A stretch of 64,000 bases of DNA from Pleodorina starrii (GCA_030267565.1 BRXU01000024.1:1658501-1722500), one strand, 5' to 3'. Shown: positions 35,862 to 48,310, counted from the stretch's first letter. Translations and numbers: made by a program. Notes: generated by a model not told the origin, from the sequence alone.

Positions 35862-35985
35862 TTCATCCGTCGGCCCGCCATGGTAATCCGTCGTGGTCGG
35901 CCCGCCACGGTAATCCGTCGTGGTCGGCCCGCCATGGTATAATCCGTCGTGGTCGGCCCGCCATGCTAATCCGTCGTGGTCACAT
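35862..35985. repeat. ~28-bp tandem minisatellite, about four copies
   Basis: Repeats of TAATCCGTCGTGGTCGGCCC plus GCCATGG-like ends, with small differences between copies. Confidence 0.85.
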
Positions 35986-36475
35986 CGTCACAAGTAGGCG
36001 AAACCGGGGTCGGATAGGTAGGATTCGGGGCGTCACAGCGAAACCTATTCGCATGTGCGACAGTACTAGGAGATGCATTACGGCCGCGCCCCATCACAAC
36101 CCACGGGATCCCGGTGCTATTTAGGAAGAGTACTTCATATCTTTCACCACTATTAATATGAATGTCTCATCACCAGGCTTGTACACGCATCGCGGAAAGT
36201 ACTAGTGGAAGGTCGGCTCGCGCTTTTCGTACACCTAATTGTTACATTAGAATACTTCAATTTTTTAGACGCAGGTTTGAGATTTGATTCTTTGAAGGAC
36301 GTTGTTTTCAGTCCAATCCAGGCGAATCCAGGCGAAACCGACCCAATCGGCCGCTCCAGACCCGGATTGGGATTCGACCCGGTTTCGCACAATCCAAGGT
36401 CGGCTTCGCACGAATCCACCCGGTTTCGCACACATGTGAACACAGCCTTAGGTTTAGATGAGAGGAAATAATTTT

Positions 36476-36820
36476 CTATACATATGCACAACCTAGGGGA
36501 GGGTCGGCCGCATTCTGGGCAGGGGCCATCTGCCGGTCGACCACAGCCGCCGTGAGACCCAGGATGCGGCCCAACTCGACGCGCGGCTTTAAGCCCATGA
36601 ACTCCATGTGGTAAAGGGCCTTGCTGAGGGCGTAATCAGAGGCGGCAGTTGCCCGGCCGAAGGTGGAGAGCGGGAGGAGTGCCACACGGGCCAAGGCCGC
36701 CATCTACCGGTACCCCACCAAAGAGGTCGATCGTTGGGAGGGAGGTGTTCCCCCTCGGTCTTGTCCTGCGTAACTGTTCGGAGGGTGCCTCTGAGGGTGC
36801 GACAGGAGCCAGCACCACGA
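36476..36820 (-). pseudogene. LINE reverse-transcriptase fragment (thumb region)
   Basis: The minus-strand frame from 36703 reads ARVALLPLSTFGRATAASDY followed by ALSKALYHMEFMGL. This fits the region after the RT palm in non-LTR retrotransposons (pattern LSxxGRxxxAxxxxLSKxxYxxxF). Just upstream, in another frame, is LFGGVPVDG, which resembles the LGVPV motif that normally precedes it. At least one frameshift therefore separates them, and the copy is dead and short. Strong G/C-ending codons suggest moderate age. Confidence 0.6.
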
Positions 36821-37214
36821 GGGGAGGCGGTCCGGTGGCCGCCGCGGGGGGGCAGATGTGCAGGGGTCGTTAGTTCTTGCTCCAGATCACTGCCATTGCC
36901 ATTCTGTTACAGAATTGTGATGCCAGAAGAGGCCTTGCTTCGAAGGAGCAGGTCTCCTGAACCGAAAAAAGAGAAACCACGAGCGAAGAACTACGCGGGC
37001 GACGCTCAGGGAGGGCGGGCGGGAGCGCGTGCTGAACAACAAAAACAAGATAAGATGTCAGCCATCAACGCGCCACTTTATGCGGTCCTGAGAACACGGA
37101 CCGCGGGCCGGGCAGTCGTACAACTGTCGGCCCCGTAGGCCTTACACCTAACTAACCCGGCTTACTCCAACGTAAGCCCGCATTACCGCGGGGGCTGGCG
37201 GGGCCGGGGCCGGG
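36821..37214. other. No confident gene
   Basis: A plus-strand frame ends in a charged segment (RRSRSPEPKKEKPRAKNYAG) and stops at 37138, but it has no start or splice support. A (GGGGCC)2-like motif lies at 37199-37217. Confidence 0.3.
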
Positions 37215-37443
37215 GCCAACGAATCAGGCCCAATGTGGCAATGTCGTCGAAGACCGACTGGTGACCTCCACAAAGCGCATCCCTCCTTCTTTATGGACGA
37301 CATATTATATTTTTAGTTAACCAACATTGACAAGGAATGTCCATGCCTCACCAAAGATACTTGGCAGGGTGTAGCAGTTGCGACGAGTCGCAACAGGCGC
37401 CGTGATGTTGTCAAACATGGAACCAGCCGTGATGTTGTCAAAC

Positions 37444-40400
37444 ATGGAATCAGGGAAAAGTCTGCGAACAGCATCTCTTGTGCTGGGCCTTTGCTTAGTT
37501 ATTTGCGTAAGGTCAGCGACCCCGACGTATACGTTTCACCTTGTGTTATCGGCCTTATGTGGATGATGTAAAGTGTAATCCCTAATGGCCTGAACTGGTT
37601 TAAGTTCTGCTGATGCTTCAGGTGGTCGGCGGGCCAGTCTGACCATCCAGCCAAATTGCTGCAATCCTGCTGGAACGATAACTTTGATTCTTCGCCGAGA
37701 ACATTTCAAGAATGGCTTGGTGGCCGCACACCAAGGTAAGCGTGGACTGCGCGCAAAAGACAGTTACACGCTCGCACCCGGGTGCAGGCGCTGTGCGCGA
37801 TAACAAGAATGTGATAAACTTTATGGGACTAGGAGTCAATGTGAATATAAATTTGATCAAAATGGAAAACGTGTCATACGTACAAAGCTACTCCTTGCGT
37901 AACAGCAGTAACGTAAAGGAGTGTTCGAATCGTCGTTGCAACCACTCCAGTGTTCATTCCCCTGAGGGGATGGAGTTGGCACATGCGAGCCGTCTTGACC
38001 ACTGAGAGCGCACACCGTGGGGTTTTCTCCCTCGTGCGCACCCATCCTCCCCTCCTGGAGCCCCGGCCAAGGCGCCACACTGTTTGCTCGCTTTAGGGAA
38101 CATGCAGGGGGTTGGCGACCGCATAGTCAACGAAGTCGCCAACCGTCCTATCAACCTACTTGCCACTCACGCCATCACACCCCTCTCCTCGTCGTTACAA
38201 AACGCAGTTTTCAGCTGACGGAGGTGTGGTGGTCGAAGCACAACAGCAGTGCGCCGCTGACGATCTTCACGTCAGCGTCAGTGGACCGGCTGCCAATGGT
38301 GGAGGCACAGTGAGTGTGTGGCCTGCTAGCCGCCATGCAAGCGGGTACTGGTGCTAGCGCTGGTTGTGCATGACCTTGTCGTCTGACATCCGGCCATCCG
38401 CGCATCCCTCATCGACCAGTCCCCACTTCCGCTGCTGCTTACATGTGGCAACCGGGACCTGTTCAGTCTTGGCTGTTCACGTGCTGCACGCGAATCCCTG
38501 TGACGTGGAGCCCGCCGTGCCTTCCACTCCCTCACGCCCGTCCGCAAGCTGCCACCTTAACACAAGAGGCCTTCGACTCTGCTGTTGACCGGAAGCCGTA
38601 CGCCCCTCATGCACGGCATTTCCCTACAGGTGCCGCGATTACGTGGGCCCTTTGGTAGCGGCCGTCTATGTTCCTGTGGTGGTGCGTCAAGTTGAGAGGT
38701 TCGTTGGCGATGATAGTGTCAGTGGCTTGCCCGCCCACCGCCGCCTCCGCCACCGAGCGCTGTTGCAGCAGCAGCAGCAGCTGATGAAGGAACCGTTCGG
38801 GAGCAAGGTCGCCGCCGTACGGGCGGACATGCAGGTTGGTGGGTCGGTTAGTGCGTGAGCGGCCCTCCTCTCCTCTCCCCCGTCCGCCGCACCTCGGCCG
38901 CTGGTAAGACTTTCCATCCTGGTTGCATGTCCACGCGCGGTGTCGTCACGTGCGCTGCCCCCGCCGCCTCGCGGCCACGGTCGCGCTCCTCTCTCTCCAT
39001 AATGTGCTGCGCTCTGCCCTTGGCCTTGAGGCCAGCGGCCTCCTTTCCTCGTCGCTTGTAACGGCCACGGGCTGCGATGCTTTCCTACGCAGCCAAGGAA
39101 GCAGTGCTCTCCATGTCTAAACACTGGGCGCGGGGATGCCTTGTTGCCTTGGCTCCCCGGCTGCGGCCCTGTGCTCCCTCAGCAGCAACTGGACTACCTT
39201 CACCCCCGCTGCGAAATTCTCTTTACACCCCCGCTGCTCACCACCTTTCGCTGCACCCTCCTGCAGGCGTTATTTGACCGAATGGAGGCCGGCGGCGGTA
39301 GCACCCTCCCTCCCGGTCGCAGCTGCTGCTGCCAGCTGCGGCTGCTACTGTTCACGGAGCGAGTCGCTGACCGGCAGATGGCGACACTCATGCCCACCAA
39401 CTCCATGCGCAACGCGGCCATGCTGGCAGTTCAAACCCCCCTGGCGGCCATGATTGACGTGGACCTGGGCGTCAGCGACACCTTCAACAAGGCCATCTCA
39501 AACAAGACGTGGTGGGTCACGGACTGGGGCTGGGGAGGGAATCGTATAGGGACCCACCGGGGGAGCGCTTACCGAATGGCGCTTTCTGTGACACACTGTT
39601 CCACCATGACACCTATTTTTGTGGAATGGCTCATCCTACACATTTTCAGTGAAATGCGGTAAGCCGGAAGAACGTGTGGCTGCTGGCTGCTGCGCGGGTG
39701 GCCGGGCATGTGCACTCGTGGCCAGTCGTGCCCATATGATCGAGCCGTGTGTTGCTGCTCCTGGTTGGCGTGCCGCCCTGCACGACTGCTGCACGTACTT
39801 GCTGCTTCCACATACAGGGCGGACCTGCTGGTCCAAAACGCGGTCGTTCCACAACCCAAGATATTCATTCCAACGGCCTGGGAGCCCAACCACACGCTCG
39901 ACATGCACACCGCAACCCGTATGGCGGAACTGGCCTTGAGAGGTGAGGACGCGAAGGGGCCTGACCCCGCGCCCAGGCTCTGATGCCCAGTGCGTGCAGT
40001 GCCGCGCTGTTCGGCGGCTTAGGCTTAGGGCGCTGCGGGTGGCTGCAGGCGGCAAGTAGGTTGGTGTGGGCAGGTGCGGTGCTCTGGGGAGTGCTGCTGG
40101 GTTCCACCGAACGCCCTTATTTGGGGCTTAGCCAGGGGACCAGTGAGCGATGTCGGGGCGTGTGGAAAGCTGGCGCGCCGTTTGCGGTGGGGTGTGCAGC
40201 TACCGTATGCGGAGTGCGCACGACGACACGCGCACACACACACGCGCACACATACAGCGTTCACCCAGTAAAACCTGCCTGGGTTCCTGTTGTATACCAT
40301 GCTGGCAAGCGCTCACACAAACAAGCTCATGTTACCTCATGGGGCCTCGCATACCCAGCGGGCATACACCTGTCTGATACGTGGCGCCAACCAACGAGAT

Positions 40401-43400
40401 GTGGCCGCCGGCAGCCGCAAAGCCGCAATGCTCTAAAGCGGGACAAATGAGCCAACCAAACACGAAACGGTCGGTGAAGGGGTTTAGCGACGGAGCCCAG
40501 CACAAAATGGATGATTGCCATGGTTGCCCAGCCACACGCACACAGTTTTGCGTTGATGCTCCTTCTAAGGAAGACCAAGGAGGACACTCATGCCACGTAT
40601 CGTATCGTATCGTATCATATGGTGCCGGGAGTGCAGGCAGCAAGGCGGACCTGATCCAGCTCTGGCTGAACAACACGCTACAGATCTTCCAGATCGATGT
40701 GTGCAAGCACTGCCACCGGCCGTTCAACCACTCGGTGTGGGCGAATGCGACCGCGGCCTACAGCGTGGAATTCAAGAAGTGGTTCGAGCCCTGGGGAGCG
40801 CTCTGGCGGTGAGTGCGCAGACGGTGTCGAAACAGATGAAATTGCACACGTCACGCTGGGGCGTTATCTCTGCCTGGGCGTATGTTCTATGCCCCTCCAC
40901 GCAGGAGCAGGAGAGCTGTTCAGTCCCGGGTTACCTTACCGTTACGGCCCTTCTCACCCCTTTTCGTGGGCAAATACGGAAGAGCGGGTCGTGAATGTGA
41001 ATTCACATGAGACGGCGTGGCTTGACTACGTGCACAAGCGTTGATGCCCGTATGCGTAGTGTATGGCCAGTCCCCGCGGACTCCCAACCTGGTGCGCTTT
41101 GGCCAGGGCGATCTCGGCGCGGTGATACCAGTCTGAGGTTCGTCCCACCCCACCATCATTAGCCTGGCTGGATCGACTTGGGTTGCCCTTCCCTCCCTTT
41201 TCCCGCCCTTGTCCTTGTTCTTACCGCTGCGATGATTCGACGGATGGACGGATGGACGGACCGGGCACATGGGTGCGGCGAACTGCTGACAACAAAAGTT
41301 TCCACGATCCGGGCTATGACGAGGTACGGAACTGCCGGTCGGGGGGGGGGGGTCGGGGAAGGCTGTCTCGCTAGCAGACGTACCAGCATACACGCCATGC
41401 GTCGTCATGCAGAGCGGGTGCAGGTTGCGGGGTGTCGTGGGCCAGGTCAGGTTAAGGGTTGTGCCTTGCGTTCAAGATGGTGCTTTTTGGGCGCGGGCCC
41501 CAGCGCGAAGCGCCCTGGGGGGCCCTGCCCGCTGCCCCTATGGTTGCCCCTGTCGGTGGCTGGCTGGCTGGCTGGCTGGCTGGCTGCCTGGCTGGCTGTC
41601 TGGACTGCTGAGTGACGACCAACTTTCTTCGCTCGATACGCTGTACGACAATACAAATAGTCCTTGACAAACTTTATTAAAATCAAAAAAGATAGCAGGG
41701 AAGGAATCAGTGAAGATGTTTTAGTTAGCCCATGGTCGGAGGCCGCATACGCTCCAACGCATCCATAACTCCTATTCATTCCAACTTTTATCAAGGTGTT
41801 CATATAGTATGTTCACATGACGGCGTCTCTTTGTTTCGACATTCAACTATATTTGCATAGCGAACCTTGTTCCCGCGACCACACCACAGCTCTGCTAGCC
41901 GGTCCGACCGCCTTGACGCATGATACTATTACGAAGAGTAACAAAGCTTGCAAGGGACAAACTTTGAGGGGCAAAGCCGCAGATGCACACACGATGCGGT
42001 CTTCTGCGGGCCGACTTATCAAGATTAAGATCAAAATCAGAATCAAAAGTCCAGTCGGCAAATCTTAATAGAAATGGATGTTCGCTGTGCACTGTACAAC
42101 ATACCGTCATAACGTCGCGACGTGCGACTTCACGACGGCTTTGAACTTCTCATGTAAACCTGATTGTGGCACGCGGCGGGGTTGGGGTTGGGAAGGCCGG
42201 ACCGTACGGGTTCCACCAGGGGCGGATCCAAGTCATGGGTGTCGAGATCCGCTGTCAAGAGCTACTGTGCTACTGTTTGCTTTGCACTGTGGGCACAGGC
42301 GGCCGCGTCCCGGCGTGGTTGGCCCCGCACTCGATTTGCTCGCCGGGTGCAACCACTTGGAATGTCCTGTCGAGTGCAAAGTGTTTTGGTCTAGCGGTGC
42401 TCCCTGACGTATCGTACCTTACCGTACCTCCGGCCGCCACCATAGTGTCACTTTGCACTGCGTCCCGCACTCCACATAGTTGCATGAACGCACCCTCGCC
42501 TCCATTACACACCTTCGCTGTCGACCTCGCCGTCCATGAAGTCGTGCGCATTCCTCTCCCTTACACGCACGCGTACGCATCCTTGCCCCGCATATGCAGC
42601 GCTTCCGTGGCTGGTACTTCAACAAGGTCTCCCACGTCGAGGCGATGGCGCGGCTGTGGCACTTCCAGTTCATCGTGCTGCCGGAATCCTGGCTGGTTCA
42701 CCGGCCGCACACCAAGATTGCAGCCGCGGAACTCCACCACGGAGCCAGCGCGAACAACACCAACGTAACCGCCAACAATGTTAACGATGCATCGTTGTCC
42801 GCTCTGCTGCAGGTGGGTGGGCGGGTTGGCGCCGGAGGGCCACCCGGGTGGGGAAATGGCAGAGCGGACCGGACAGGGAGGGCTAAGGGGCCAAGCACGG
42901 AAGAGGGAAGGGACCTCCGGGGTTAAGCCCAACTGAGCCAGTTGTGATGCTGCGCTTGCTCACGCAGCCACCTCACGTGGGGTCGGGGCGTCGGGCACAG
43001 CACTTTCCCGCCCGCTTACCGTGCTCTTCCGTGCCACCAAGCCTTGACATGCTGTGGGGTACCTCACGGCGGACGAAAAAGCAAACGATGGGCGTGCACG
43101 TGGACCCTCACATTATTGTCCAAGCGACGGCGCTTCCGCAGCCGAGCCGAGGGCGGGACCGCGCCCTCCCCCGCCCGCGCGCCCCCCCAATGGCTGGCGG
43201 GCTTTGTGGTGCCGTGATGACGAGTGAAACCCGTTGCACTGCACAAGTGACTTTCGGCCGCCGCACGCTTATCCGCTCGCCACAATCTTGCGTGTCCCCA
43301 GAAAAAACCGCTGGGCAACGCGCCCGAGGCCACCATGTTCGACCACTTCATGACCTACATCATGAACCTCTCTGAGCTGGTCCGGGAGCTCATGTCGCAG

Positions 43401-43727
43401 GGCAAGGGCTATGTGCCGCAGATCAACCACCAGCTCGTGCACTGCCGGCGGGTTCTGCCGTGGTGGATGGGGCAGGGAAGACCAGGTGAGCTTGTGTGTG
43501 CGTGTTTAATCCCAAGTGCCCCCCTTCACTTCACATCGTGCAAGCGCATGCACGGCTGCGTTAGGTGTCATCGTGCACTGTCTTGGGAGCGCTGCCAAAC
43601 CGTTACCGGACTGGCCCGGCCGTGTCTCCATCGGTTGTGGGCGCCTTCTTGACCCATCTCCTTGCTTTCTGTGCCTCCTGCCGCCCCTCTGCTCGCTCAC
43701 GAGCTCACAGGCGAGTGGCGCCACTGA
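37444..43727 (+). CDS. LARGE/B4GAT1-like glycosyltransferase, family GT49 (copy 1)
   Basis: GT49 enzymes transfer sugars (glucuronate or xylose in animal LARGE/B4GAT1) in the Golgi. Eleven exons give 489 aa with every splice phase agreeing: 37444-37511, 37622-37735, 38208-38309, 38630-38834, 39267-39511, 39818-39942, 40637-40808, 41299-41323, 42600-42812, 43302-43485 and 43711-43727. Residues 5-20 form a hydrophobic signal or type II anchor. Family landmarks follow: TIFTSASVDRLPMVEAQ, MPTNSMRNAAML with the metal-binding IDVDLGVS, KIFIPTAWEP, the FNHSVWANATAAYSVEF...FEPW block, and YDERFRGWYFNKVSHV followed by FIVLPESWLVHRPH. Exon 8 is a 25-nt microexon and exon 11 only 17 nt. ATG 37444 is preceded by a duplicated 26-bp motif containing other ATGs. 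The acceptor sugar is unknown. Confidence 0.85.
40240..40258. repeat. CA-rich microsatellite in GT49 intron 6
   Basis: GCACACACACACGCGCACAC-type tract. It is longer in the right duplicate (59760-59795), so it has changed since the duplication. Confidence 0.85.
41379..42160 (-). mobile_element. R1 repeat copy 2, inside GT49 intron 8
   Basis: Reverse complement of the 33570-34260 repeat, with the GGCTGGCTGG-rich end at 41560-41600 and GAACTTTGTTCCCGCGACCA-like landmarks (with small differences) near 41860. It sits in the 1.3-kb intron between the microexon and exon 9. Adjacent 42163-42270 matches the array unit near 12355-12450 in inverted orientation. Confidence 0.75.
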
Positions 43728-44110
43728 ACAGAATGACGCGAGCGAGCGAATAAAGCCAGCCGAGCTTGGCAGGTTCACCACGCGGTTGTCCTGCTGGCTG
43801 TGGGTCAGGCTCACGCGTGCAAGTGGTGGGGGTGTAGGCAATGGCGCAAGGTGATGTTGGTGCGAAGTGGCCAACCTCTTGGAGTCCAAGTTTGGTCATC
43901 TCTGGTTGAGGCGTAACCGACTCTTGTGGGTTGGCAGGAAGCCATAGAAAATGAAGGAGGCTGGCGGGCGGGTCATGGGCGGGGGGAATGGGCCTGGTGT
44001 GGCTTTGGGGCTCTGGGTAAATGAAGCATTTGGGCGGGGTATTGGTGTGTTGTGCGCCAGGCTGCACATCGGTGCGGTCGGTATGGGGATATCGCCACAG
44101 CCACAGCCAG

Positions 44111-44692
44111 GACTGTGGGCGACGGTGTGAGTGCGCAACCTGCATGTATTACTACAGTGGACCTAGAACAGCTTGCAGTGCAGCACGGAAGCGGCGTCCC
44201 GACTGCTTGACGCACGACACTGTCAAAGCGGATTCGGCCAAGGTGTGGAACTGCATTGGCAACGGACCTTAGGATATTGGAACCTTGTCACACCCAGGTA
44301 TTGCAAGGAAACCAGCAAAGACCCTAAAATGATCCGCCTTCCCTGCTGCCTCCGGATGAGGCAGGACAGCGACGGAGCTTCGGGTGTCCGTCCGCACAAA
44401 GGGAGTGCCGGTATCTAAGTGACAGGGAGCGGCACATGCACCCGAAATTAAGTGGATCGACTGATCAGGACGAACGGTAGCTTTCTCGAATGCCTTGTCA
44501 GGCAGGACAGCGCGACATGGTGAAAGCTGAAAGGCAGCCAGGCGGTACAGGAAAAACAACAGGGGCTCCTGGCACAAACAGCCCATCTCGGGTGGCGCAA
44601 GCTGCGTGCACTGGACAGCGTGCCCATCAACGTCTGCCCAGCAGCTTCCTATCAAGGCGAGGTTGTGCTGACCCCCATTTGCATGTGTCTGT
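44111..44692. other. No confident gene
   Basis: Sequence right of the left duplicate. The minus strand is open from 44802 to 44269 but is Cys-run-rich opposite a CAG tract and shows no domain. Possible upstream exons of the 44693 gene could lie here. Confidence 0.3.
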
Positions 44693-45344
44693 ATGCAACC
44701 GGCCAATCCGCCGGACCTGTTGGCATGCGAGGCGGCGGCGGAGGCGGCGCCGTCGGCAAATATTCTGGAGCAGCAGCAGCAGCAGCAGCAAGCACAGGGC
44801 ATAGAAGCGCTGCAGCACCCTGGGGCGGGGCCAGAGGCGGAAGGGGACGTACAGCCGGAGCCAGACCAGCAGGGGAGGACCGGTGGCTACACCAGGTCAG
44901 CAGGAGGCGCGGGCTCAATGGGCAACGCCGCCACCCAGCACAACCGAGGGGAAGTGTCACGGCGCAAGAAGCAGATGACGGCGGGGATGTGGTAAGCGTC
45001 GATGCCGTTAAGGCGCGTGTGCGTGCTCGCTTGTTTCAGCGGAAGGACCTTTCGATTGTGATCCGTCCCTATCCGCCTGTTTAGTCTGTCATTACTCCTT
45101 CGTTTGTCCCTATACATCTCCTACTGGGAACGCCTGCAGCCTGTGGTCCCCCCTTCCTACGATGCTCTCGTCCCTGTTGAAGCTGCGCCGTCATTGTTCT
45201 GGGCCAGCTCTGGCAACCAGAGCCCTACCAGAGCCACCCGCGGGCGCCGCACTTGATCCCAAAGCCGTGGCGGCTGCGGCAGCGGCTGCCATCGACGAGG
45301 TGGTGTTCATTCGTGGCTATAAGCTAAGCATATTACAGCTGTAA
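44693..45344 (+). CDS. Hypothetical Gln/Ala-rich protein, two exons
   Basis: Exon 44693-44991 ends at a strong donor (GATGTG|GTAAGCGT). Exon 45140-45344 follows an acceptor (CTGCAG) and restores the frame, giving 167 aa. Residues include a seven-Gln run encoded by CAG repeats, a charged middle (GPEAEGDVQPEPDQQGR), a basic patch (RRKKQ), an Ala run (AVAAAAAAAIDEV) and the end FIRGYKLSILQL. I do not recognise a family, and the true start may lie in an upstream exon. It is a gene candidate or a gene remnant squeezed between the duplication and a LINE. Confidence 0.4.
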
Positions 45345-45724
45345 AGCTGACAGTTTGGGCGTTCACACTTTCTTTGGCGCCAGGTCCTTTGCCGCCAGTG
45401 CCCGGAGGCCAAAGCGCCAAACCTTGGCCCTCAGATAATTCAGACCCCGCTGATCAGCTCCTCACAGAAGCTACAGACCTGATGACGTTAATCTGAATGT
45501 TCATGTGCTTATGCTGCAGAAATAGCCCCAAACCCATGATGGATGGATAAATGCAGAGCTTTTTGACCTGCCGACCTCAGTACCTTTTCAGAACTGTATA
45601 GAATAATTGTCAACAAGAGCGTTTGGAGCAAAGATTGCGTGCGAGGTGGTTGGTGCTGGCGGGGCCCTCTGCTGAGTTCCTGCGCGCTTTAGGCGCGGCC
45701 CGCACCTATGGGCACACCTAAGCC
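45345..45724. other. LINE 3' flank, no gene
   Basis: Sequence between the hypothetical gene and the LINE ORF stop. It probably includes LINE 3' untranslated sequence. No poly-A or tandem tail was recognised. Confidence 0.35.
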
Positions 45725-46375
45725 CTAGAGCTTCTGCCGCGCCGGCACAAGAGCAGAACACTCCAGCAGAAAATGTTTTTCATCCTCAATAGCACCGTTT
45801 GAGCGGCACGCCTTGCACACACAAAGCTCCCTAGGCCTGCTGCTCTCGCTATTAATCGCCAAGTCAGAAACGCACAACCGAAAACGAAGTAGGGAACGGT
45901 GGTGCGCCGGGGGAATGTAACCCTCAAACTGCTTCGGCAGCCCCATCCAATGCTTGTGACGACACATCTTAACACCGGGCTTCCTGCCGTCCGAAACGAA
46001 AGCGCCCGGGTCCACAGCCAACCCGTCACTGCCCCAGTCGTCGTGGACGCGACCTCTGAGGGTTTCCATGAGCGCCTCTACGTCAAGCCTGCAGGCCACG
46101 TACCGCCTAACCCTAGTGTCAGTGTTACCCCGCGCCGCTTCCTCGGCCCAGGCATGCCCTAAGTGGTTCAGAACCCGAATGACTTTGGTGCCCCAACCGT
46201 CAACTTGCCAATTCGTTTCTGAAGCCAACCGAATCTCTTGACGAAACGCACTGTGGCACACGCTACTAGTGTCCTCCACCAAACTATTCCAAAAACGGAA
46301 AACGGACTCGGTCCAGTGACCCATGATGTAACGCGGGCGACTCCGTATCGCGCGTACGGGAATACATTCATGGTG
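45725..46375 (-). pseudogene. LINE ORF2 C-terminal fragment with zinc-knuckle-like end
   Basis: The minus-strand frame reads a post-RT LINE region: RPRYIMGHWTESVFRFWNSL, then YIPPAHHRSLLRFRLCVSDL, then a cysteine motif CVCKAC...EDEKHFLLEC that is characteristic of the C terminus of many non-LTR retrotransposon polyproteins (CxxC...DExHFLxxC). It ends at a stop near 45725. The upstream part of the same frame is displaced to 48765-48816 by the inserted Mutator-like element. Codon bias is weaker than in host genes. The fragment lacks the catalytic RT core. Confidence 0.75.
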
Positions 46376-46619
46376 CGACGACCCTAAATCCGTCATGAGT
46401 TCGGCGGTTGGTCGTCCAGCTCACACCCGTACCATTGGCGTCATCCATATCGAGGATAGCGACTCCAAGTGCAAATTACATCGTAGTACTCGCACTTTTC
46501 AAACAACGACGTTCGCATTCAAGCGCTCGCAGAACGAGCTGCAGCAAACACTATGTAATCTATTTCACACGCCACTATATAAACGCAGAAGTGTCACTGT
46601 GAAAGAGAAATATCGCAAC

Positions 46620-47264
46620 AACAACATGCGTCCATTCCCGCATCAACCGGGTCCTGACCGCCCACATAGAAAGAATGGCGTGCTTTCAGCCGTGGCACTG
46701 TCAGCCCTGGCAAGCCTACACCCCATCGTGCTGGTATTTACAATGGTTATCGGTGGGAGTCAATCGGCCAGAGATCCTGCCAGCTTGACAGCAGCCATGA
46801 AGACCATCCGGGCTACAATTGAGGCTCTTGAGTATATTCCAGATATAATCAGCTATGGGTGCACGCCCCAACCACCCTGCCCCCAGGCGGGCCGTCGTGG
46901 CGTGACTGAACAGGAGGTACCCCGGGCTCCGGGGGCAACCCCGGCGCGAGAAGGCGTCCACGCCGGTGTCACCGGTGTCGCGGCCGCAAACCCCAGCTCC
47001 CGCAACTCCCACGGGAACTGGCCCCGCCCCGCACGTAAGGGAATCCGCGGCCGCCCACGCCCCGCCCACCGTAAGCTCCTTAGCTCCGCCAGCCGGTGTT
47101 CCTGCCGCCCGCACCTCCCCCACCGTGGGCCCAGCGGGACCCGGCGCTGCTCTTGTACCCACGGATGCAATGTCGACGGGATGCCTCAGACGGCGCGGCG
47201 GGCGAGCATCACCGCAGCGGCGGCAGAGTTGGCGGATGCGGCGGGCCTGCTAGCTCCCCGGTAG
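46620..47264 (+). pseudogene. Open frame inside the MULE, unknown
   Basis: A continuous plus-strand frame runs from the left TIR into the interior and stops at 47264. It contains a hydrophobic segment (LSAVALSALASLHPIVLVFT) and a helix-like end (ITAAAAELADAAGLLAPR). The middle is Pro/Arg-rich, and another frame (46966-47253) is equally plausible there. It could be a captured gene piece. The minus strand at 47340-48110 is also open with low-complexity composition. Confidence 0.25.
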
Positions 47265-47989
47265 CATATCATGTGCTGCCGCCCCACCCCGAGCCCCCGG
47301 GCCCCACCGCCTCTCCAGCGAGGCTGACCCCCGCCAGCGTCAACCCCGCCGGGGCTCCCGCCGACCTTGGCTTTCCTTGGCTTTCCCGGAGTTACCAGTC
47401 CGTCGCTGCCTCGCCGGCCTCCACCGCAGGCATCGGGCCGGTCCCCCCCACCCGGGTAGTCGATCCCCTGCCGTAGCCGATGCAGGAAGCGGTTGTAGGG
47501 TCCCACTCCAGGCCCCCAGGCTCCGGCGCCTGCTCTCCTGCCCCAGTCGTATCCGTTTGTGGGGCAGATCTGTAGGCGCCGCACCCGCTCCCGTGTCGCC
47601 CCGCCCCTGCCGGTGCCGGCCCGGGTCCCGGCCTCGGGAGGTGGGATCCCCTGTGTTCCCGACGGAATTCGGGTACAGTGCGTGGCTCAGCAAACGGAGT
47701 GCCGGTGCCCCGTGCGGTTGCACCTGCCCCCCCTGCGTGCCCGCCCTTTCTGGCGAGCGCCAGCTGCCCCACCGGCCCATGATCATGCTAGCTGTCCCCA
47801 TTTGGCCCGTGTTGGGTTCTTCGGTGTGCCGTGGGCCCCACCCCGTACCTCTCAACGCTGCTCGCCCATTCTCGGCGGTGCGGCGCCCCCCCCCCGTTAG
47901 GCCCAATCTGGCGCGTGGTGCACCCTCGCTGACCGACCCCCCTTGGGCCTGGCCCCACGTGTGACGCGCCCCCTCCCTGCCGACCCATC

Positions 47990-48310
47990 GACGCGTGCCA
48001 TCCCTTCCCCTTTGCCATGCACCCACTGCCCGCGGCACGTGAAGCCCCCTCTCTTTGTGCCCGGTTCCACGCGCGGCACGCCCCTCCCTTGCAGGCCCCG
48101 CGGCGTGCAAAGCCCCTCTTTCCCCCTGGCTCGGTCCCGTGCACGGTGCACCCTCCCCGTGGTGCGCGCCCCCCCTTTCCCCTTATATCTGGTCACGCGC
48201 GCGATGCATCCCTCCTGGCCGACCCCGCGGCGCGGCCGCTTCCCCTTTCGCCTTGTACCCGGTCTCGCGCCCGCTGCGCCGCTCCCCTGCAGGCCCCGCG
48301 GCGCACAGCC
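47990..48310. repeat. Degenerate ~55-60-bp GC-rich minisatellite in the MULE
   Basis: Repeated pattern of CCCGGTxxCGCGC, CCCCTCCCTTGCAGG and CCCCGCGGCG blocks, about five imperfect copies, ending just before the right TIR region. Confidence 0.6.

Larger units (their letters stand above)
37215..44110. repeat. Segmental duplication, left copy
   Basis: This ~6.9-kb block is nearly identical, introns included, to 56780-63208. The difference in length comes mainly from a 437-bp segment at 41379-41815 missing in the other copy and from small microsatellite changes. The block contains one complete GT49 gene plus flanks. The left edge is blurred by about 100 bp of weaker similarity. Confidence 0.95.

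Noticed and set aside
38100..38217. Short ATG frame (MQGVGDRIVNEVANRP...) upstream of GT49 exon 3
   Set aside because: It lies in intron 2 and ends at a stop inside exon 3. The phase of the spliced model requires a different frame.
44269..44802. 177-codon minus-strand frame with a Cys run
   Set aside because: The Cys run is the complement of the CAG tract of the plus-strand hypothetical gene, and no domain is present.
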